The notes beneath the pieces are model-generated. The model was not told the DNA's origin, ran no database searches, and worked only from the letters and a program-made list of their open reading frames with translations. From NCBI GenBank assembly GCA_017540355.1, contig JAFYBE010000067.1, positions 1 through 36,471 on the forward strand: a stretch of 36,471 bases of DNA. Reading direction: 5' to 3'. This DNA comes from Lachnospiraceae bacterium (GTDB lineage Bacteria; Bacillota; Clostridia; Lachnospirales; Lachnospiraceae). Below are positions 32,327 to 36,471 of this stretch, piece by piece (the stretch's first letter is position 1; the number at the start of each line of letters is the position of its first letter). A program made the translations under genes and the position numbers.

Positions 32327-34525
32327 TTATTCAGGCTCAACCATGGAAAAATCTATTGTTCTTAAGAAAGTATCGACACTGTCGACCTTAACCTTAACCT
32401 CTTGTCCCAGGATAAATCTCTTACCGTGTGCGGTTCCTTTCATCTCATAGGCCGCCTCATCATATACATATCTGTCTCCCGGAAGCTTGCTGATATGTAC
32501 AAGGCCTTCGACTGTATTGGGCAGTTCGACATATACGCCCCACTCCGTAACGCCTGATATGACGCCCGTGAATTCTTCTCCGATGCGTTCTTCCATATAC
32601 TGAGCTTTCTTAAGCTTTACAGTCTCACGCTCTGCTTCTTCCGCACGTCTTTCAAGTTTGGATGACTTATCTGACACGAGTGTCAGGATTCCGTTGTAAT
32701 GCTCAATTCTGTTCTGCTTCATCTTACCGTGAAGCTCATCTTTGATTATACGATGAATCTGAAGATCCGGATAGCGTCTTATGGGCGAAGTAAAGTGGCA
32801 GTAATACTTGCATGCCAGGCCGAAATGGCCGGTGCAGTCCACAGTATATTTTGCCTGTTTCATGCTTCTTAACGCCATTCTTGATATCAAAGCCTCCTCA
32901 GGCGTGTCCTCAACCTGAGTTAAAAGCTTCTGTATCTCTTTTGGATGTATCTCTTCCCTGCCGCCTTTTAAGTGGTAACCGTGATTATTGATAAATGCGG
33001 CAAGCTTCTCTATCTTCTCGGGATCCGGTGTATCATGTGTCCTGTATACGAAAGGAAGTTCTAAGAAGTAATAATGTGCCGCAACCGTCTCATTCGCCAT
33101 AAGCATGAAGTCTTCTATAAGCTTTGTCGCGGCATTCCTTTCATAAGGATGTATGTCGATAGGGCGTCCGTCCTTATCAAGCTCTATCTTGCTCTCTTCG
33201 AAATCAAAGTCGATTGAGCCTCTTTTCCTTCTGTTCTCACGTATGAGCTTTGACAGTTCATACATTTTATCAAGCATATCCGTAACATCCGGATACTTGC
33301 TTCTTTCTTCCTCGTCTTTTAAGTATATCATCTTATTGACCGAGGTGTAATTCATCCTGTGGTTAACATTGATCACGGATTCTGTAATCTTATAATCCGC
33401 TACCTTGCCCGTCTTATCGATACTCATGATACAGCTTAAAGCAAGCCTGTCTTCACCCGCGTTAAGTGAGCAGATTCCGTTGGATAATCTGTGCGGAAGC
33501 ATAGGAATAACTCTGTCAACCAGATATACGCTCGTACCGCGACCAAGTGCCTCTTTGTCAAGCGCCGAGCCTTCCTTAACATAGTTGCTTACATCCGCTA
33601 TATGAACGCCTAATGTGTACATATCGTTTTCACAAGACAGAGAAACGGCATCATCAAGGTCTTTGGCATCCTCTCCGTCTATAGTAACCATAAGGACGTT
33701 TCTTAAATCCTCCCTGCCGGAGAGTTCGCCTTCGTCTATGGTCTCACTTACTTTTTCGACCTGCTTCATCACGGCATCGGGGAACTCCACATTAAAGCCG
33801 TATCCCTTGACTATGGACATTATATCCACACCGGGATCGTTCACATGGCCCAAAATCTCCGTAATCTTACCTTCGGGACTGTGTCTTTCGTCTCCGTAAC
33901 TGATCATCTCCACAACAACCTTATGGCCGTCCATTGCGCCCATACTGTCCTCGGATCTGATATATATGTCACTTGAGAGCTTGTTGTTATCCGGTATTAC
34001 AAAGCCGAAACTCTTGTTGGATTTTTCGTAGGTACCGACAACCTGCGAAGTGCCTCTTTCAACTATGGCAACTATTTTGCCCACGGTTCTTCCGCCGCCG
34101 TTTTTAGCTGACTTACCGTAGCTTTTTGCCGGTCTTCTGTCTGCCGTTAGTTTGACCTTGACCGTATCAAGGTGGAAAGCACCTCCGGTGTTTTTCTCAG
34201 GGATAAAGATATCCTCTTCCCTTCCGTCAACTTCAACAAAGCCGAAGCCCTTCTGATTGCTTATAAATGTACCGATCAGTACATTCTCATCTGAATTTGA
34301 AGTTAAAACGGTCTGGCCTTTACCCACAAGGCTGTATCTGCCGCGCTTGTTTACTTCAATCTTGCCGGCAAGTATAAGCTCCTCTAAGATTGAAGACAGT
34401 TCTTCCCTGTCCTCGCTTCTTACCTGTAATATGATGGCAAGTTCCTTCTCTTTCATAGGGACATACTGCTTGTCATCCATCAAAGAAAGGATAACCTTTT
34501 TTCTTTCATCTCTGCTCTTCTTCAT
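32327..34525 (-). CDS. rnr: Ribonuclease R
   Basis: 732-residue 3'-5' exoribonuclease. An N-terminal winged-helix region (1-70), two cold-shock OB domains (about 80-240), the RNB catalytic domain with the metal-binding GEDAKDLDDAVSL and HIADVSNYV, and a C-terminal S1 domain (EEFTGVISGVTEWGVYVELP) are in order. The Lys-rich tail of E. coli RNase R is absent. It degrades structured RNA and mRNA released by trans-translation, matching its neighbours smpB and ssrA. The start at 34525 has AGGAT as SD. The secG terminator ends only about 20 nt upstream, so rnr expression probably needs read-through or a promoter inside that hairpin region. Confidence 0.97.
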   Translation of the reverse strand: MKKSRDERKKVILSLMDDKQYVPMKEKELAIILQVRSEDREELSSILEELILAGKIEVNKRGRYSLVGKGQTVLTSNSDENVLIGTFISNQKGFGFVEVDGREEDIFIPEKNTGGAFHLDTVKVKLTADRRPAKSYGKSAKNGGGRTVGKIVAIVERGTSQVVGTYEKSNKSFGFVIPDNNKLSSDIYIRSEDSMGAMDGHKVVVEMISYGDERHSPEGKITEILGHVNDPGVDIMSIVKGYGFNVEFPDAVMKQVEKVSETIDEGELSGREDLRNVLMVTIDGEDAKDLDDAVSLSCENDMYTLGVHIADVSNYVKEGSALDKEALGRGTSVYLVDRVIPMLPHRLSNGICSLNAGEDRLALSCIMSIDKTGKVADYKITESVINVNHRMNYTSVNKMIYLKDEEERSKYPDVTDMLDKMYELSKLIRENRRKRGSIDFDFEESKIELDKDGRPIDIHPYERNAATKLIEDFMLMANETVAAHYYFLELPFVYRTHDTPDPEKIEKLAAFINNHGYHLKGGREEIHPKEIQKLLTQVEDTPEEALISRMALRSMKQAKYTVDCTGHFGLACKYYCHFTSPIRRYPDLQIHRIIKDELHGKMKQNRIEHYNGILTLVSDKSSKLERRAEEAERETVKLKKAQYMEERIGEEFTGVISGVTEWGVYVELPNTVEGLVHISKLPGDRYVYDEAAYEMKGTAHGKRFILGQEVKVKVDSVDTFLRTIDFSMVEPE

Positions 34526-34544
34526 AATATCCTGTCACTTATAC

Positions 34545-34582
34545 AAAAACACCCTGCGTCATATTGTATCATAACGCAGGGT
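34545..34582 (-). terminator. Rho-independent terminator between secG and rnr
   Basis: ACCCTGCGT and ACGCAGGGT pair (9 bp) around a 14-nt AT-rich loop, followed by GTTTTTG. It lies 25 nt past the secG stop and about 20 nt before the rnr start. Confidence 0.8.
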
Positions 34583-34607
34583 TAATCTTCACAAAACAGC
34601 TGAAATA

Positions 34608-34847
34608 TCAGAATCTCTTGATATCCAGAACTATTGCTATAACAAGGAACGCTACCGTAAGCCACCTTGTGATTTTAACCAAGGCACCTTCCATTGAACG
34701 TCCTTTGTTCTTGCCCCAGTAACTCTCAGCCGCACCGCTTATTGCTCCGAGTCCTGCAGACTTACCTTCCTGCATCAGCACTATAGCTGCCAGTACTATA
34801 CTTACTATTATAAAAATTATTGTTAAAGCTGTTCTTAAAGCTGCCAT
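34608..34847 (-). CDS. secG: Protein-export membrane protein SecG
   Basis: 79 residues with two membrane helices (about 6-24 and 58-76) and the conserved cytoplasmic loop VLMQEGKSAGLGAISG followed by WGKNKGRSMEG. It is the accessory third subunit of the SecYEG translocon. The start at 34847 has GGAAGGTGAG at a 9-nt spacing. A terminator follows. secG sits between gpmI and rnr, as in many Firmicutes. Confidence 0.97.
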   Translation of the reverse strand: MAALRTALTIIFIIVSIVLAAIVLMQEGKSAGLGAISGAAESYWGKNKGRSMEGALVKITRWLTVAFLVIAIVLDIKRF

Positions 34848-34897
34848 TTACGTTTACTCACCTTCCTGATAATCACGTTTTTTGACCACGCTTATCA

Positions 34898-34926
34898 AGT
34901 CTATCATAAGGTATATGATTTTTCAA
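34898..34926 (-). promoter_or_regulatory. Candidate sigma-A promoter of secG
   Basis: TTGAAA (34926-34921), 17-bp spacer, TAGACT (34903-34898). It lies 9 nt past the gpmI stop; the start near 34891 gives a leader of about 44 nt. No gpmI terminator is seen. Confidence 0.45.
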
Positions 34927-34934
34927 CTAGTTTT

Positions 34935-36471
34935 TTATCTTATAAGCAGGCTGTGACCTGTCATCTCTGCGGGCTGCTGCTCACCCATAATGTCTATAAG
35001 CGTAGGAACGATGTCTGCAAGTACTCCGTCCTCTGCAAGCTTAGCACCCTCAGGACCGTTAACAAGGATAAACGGAACAGGGTTTGTTGTATGAGCCGTG
35101 AAGGGCTCACCTGTCTCATAATCAATAAGCATCTCAGCATTACCATGATCGGCGCAGATGAACATGCATCCGTCAACTTCCTTAATGAACTCAACAAGCT
35201 CGCCTACACACTTATCTATTACTTCGATTGCCTCAATTGCTGCGGGAAGAACTCCTGTATGGCCTACCATATCGGGATTAGCGAAATTACAGATGATAAC
35301 ATCATATACTCCGTTGCCGTCCTCATCCTTAGCCGTTATTGCCTTAGAAAGCTCATCACATACGGTATAAGCGCTCATTCTGGGCTTCTTATCATATGTA
35401 GGTACATACTTGGGTGAATTAACAAGGATTCTGTCCTCGCCCTTATTAGGCTCCTCTATTCCACCGTTAAAGAAGAATGTAACATGAGCATACTTCTCTG
35501 TCTCTGCGATTCTCGCCTGCTTTAAGCCCTTGGCTGCAAGCCACTCACCGAATGTATTGGTGATCTCCACCTTATGGAATGCTACAGACTTATTGGGTAT
35601 TGTAGGATCGTATTCTGTGAAGCATACATACTTAACATCAAGTCTCTTTCTGTCAAATCCCTTGAAATCATCATCACAGAATGCTCTGGTTATCTCTCTT
35701 GCTCTGTCGGGACGGAAGTTAAAGAATATGATTGAATCTCCATCCTTAATTGTTGCTACGGGTGCACCGTTTTCCTCGACAACAATAGGTACCACAAACT
35801 CATCCGTAACACCGTCATCATATGACTTCTGGATTCCTTCTGTAGCTGATGTTGCCTTAACGCCCTCACCCTTAGTAAGTGCTACATATGCCTTCTCTAC
35901 TCTGTCGTAGTTATTATCTCTGTCCATTGCGTAGTATCTTCCGTGTACGCTTGCCACCTTACCTACGCCGATCTTAGCCATCTCTGCCTCAAGATCTTCT
36001 ACATAGCCCTTGCCGCTTGCCGGAGGTGTATCTCTTCCGTCAAGGAATGCATGTACATACACCTTATCAAGACCGTTACGCTTAGCAAGCTCCAAAAGAC
36101 CGTACAGATGTGTGTTGTGGCTGTGTACACCACCGTCACTCAACAGTCCGTACATATGCAGCGAACTGTTATTCTTCTTGCAGTTCTCGATAGCCTCTAA
36201 CAGTCCGGGGTTCTCAAAGAACGTACCGTCCTGAATCTCCTTGGTTATACGTGTAAGCTCCTGATATACGATCCTTCCTGCACCCATGTTAAGGTGTCCG
36301 ACTTCGGAGTTACCCATCTGTCCGTCGGGAAGACCTACTGCCATTCCGCTTGCATATCCCTTAACAAAAGGGTATTCCTTCATAAGTCTGTCCATAACGG
36401 GAGTCTTGGCCTGCGCGATCGCATTGCCTTCGGTCTTCTCGTTAAGTCCGTATCCGTCAAGTATCAGTAAA
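34935..36471 (-). CDS. gpmI: Phosphoglycerate mutase, 2,3-BPG-independent (5' end outside window)
   Basis: About 511 residues are visible; the frame stays open to the window edge, where it begins [19 protein letters not shown], so only a few N-terminal residues are missing. It interconverts 3- and 2-phosphoglycerate in glycolysis with two Mn ions. The first metal Asp (LDGYG), phospho-acceptor Ser in [17 protein letters not shown], the DGRDTPP loop, [10 protein letters not shown], and the metal sites NPDMVGHTG and CADHGNAE are all present. The internal ATG at 36395 is not the start. The C-terminus is MTGHSLLIR. It leads the gpmI-secG-rnr-smpB-ssrA series. Confidence 0.97.
   Translation of the reverse strand, partial: LLILDGYGLNEKTEGNAIAQAKTPVMDRLMKEYPFVKGYASGMAVGLPDGQMGNSEVGHLNMGAGRIVYQELTRITKEIQDGTFFENPGLLEAIENCKKNNSSLHMYGLLSDGGVHSHNTHLYGLLELAKRNGLDKVYVHAFLDGRDTPPASGKGYVEDLEAEMAKIGVGKVASVHGRYYAMDRDNNYDRVEKAYVALTKGEGVKATSATEGIQKSYDDGVTDEFVVPIVVEENGAPVATIKDGDSIIFFNFRPDRAREITRAFCDDDFKGFDRKRLDVKYVCFTEYDPTIPNKSVAFHKVEITNTFGEWLAAKGLKQARIAETEKYAHVTFFFNGGIEEPNKGEDRILVNSPKYVPTYDKKPRMSAYTVCDELSKAITAKDEDGNGVYDVIICNFANPDMVGHTGVLPAAIEAIEVIDKCVGELVEFIKEVDGCMFICADHGNAEMLIDYETGEPFTAHTTNPVPFILVNGPEGAKLAEDGVLADIVPTLIDIMGEQQPAEMTGHSLLIR

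Overview
The window looks like chromosomal DNA of a Firmicute of class Clostridia, most likely a Lachnospiraceae relative (Butyrivibrio/Roseburia type). This rests on moderate GC, a type A RNase P RNA, DUF5688 and PF06541 proteins, a TGS-type nucleoside kinase, an acidic RpoD N-terminus, and low-GC Gram-positive style SD sequences and promoters. I see no phage, IS, CRISPR or plasmid genes. All genes but one lie on the minus strand, so the text runs right to left along transcription. Species identity cannot be decided from the window.

Right end (36471 to 30016): 5'-truncated gpmI, then secG, rnr, smpB and the tmRNA gene ssrA, a classical order. ssrA is preceded by a structured leader of about 94 nt. 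A PilZ protein and a one-TM protein of unknown function follow.

29928 to 26811: an OmpR-type response regulator and histidine kinase (overlapping genes), then a lipoprotein gene with its own promoter. 26656 to 18037: one long collinear block dgt-dnaG-rpoD-trmK-nucleoside kinase-two G3E (CobW-type) GTPases. It extends the macromolecular synthesis operon into tRNA modification and metal handling. One GTPase has a long His-rich insert; the other appears fused to a YcgQ/TIGR03943-like domain.

17900 to 9465: a chemoreceptor gene, a PF06541 membrane protein, rnpB packed against that gene's stop codon, nrdR with a perfect consensus sigma-A promoter and a candidate NrdR box, and a five-gene peptide/nickel-type ABC importer.

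9335 to 1: a small unknown protein, yqeG, efp, a DUF5688 gene, three GT-C membrane glycosyltransferases (one of them the only plus-strand gene), tRNA-Arg(CCG) closely followed by an SH3b protein gene, and the start of gdhA.

The most notable regulatory signal is leaderless transcription. The two divergent GT-C genes share a 52-bp gap with interleaved sigma-A promoters, each placing the transcript start at (or 1 nt before) its ATG with no SD. yqeG has the same geometry, which moves its start to the second ATG.
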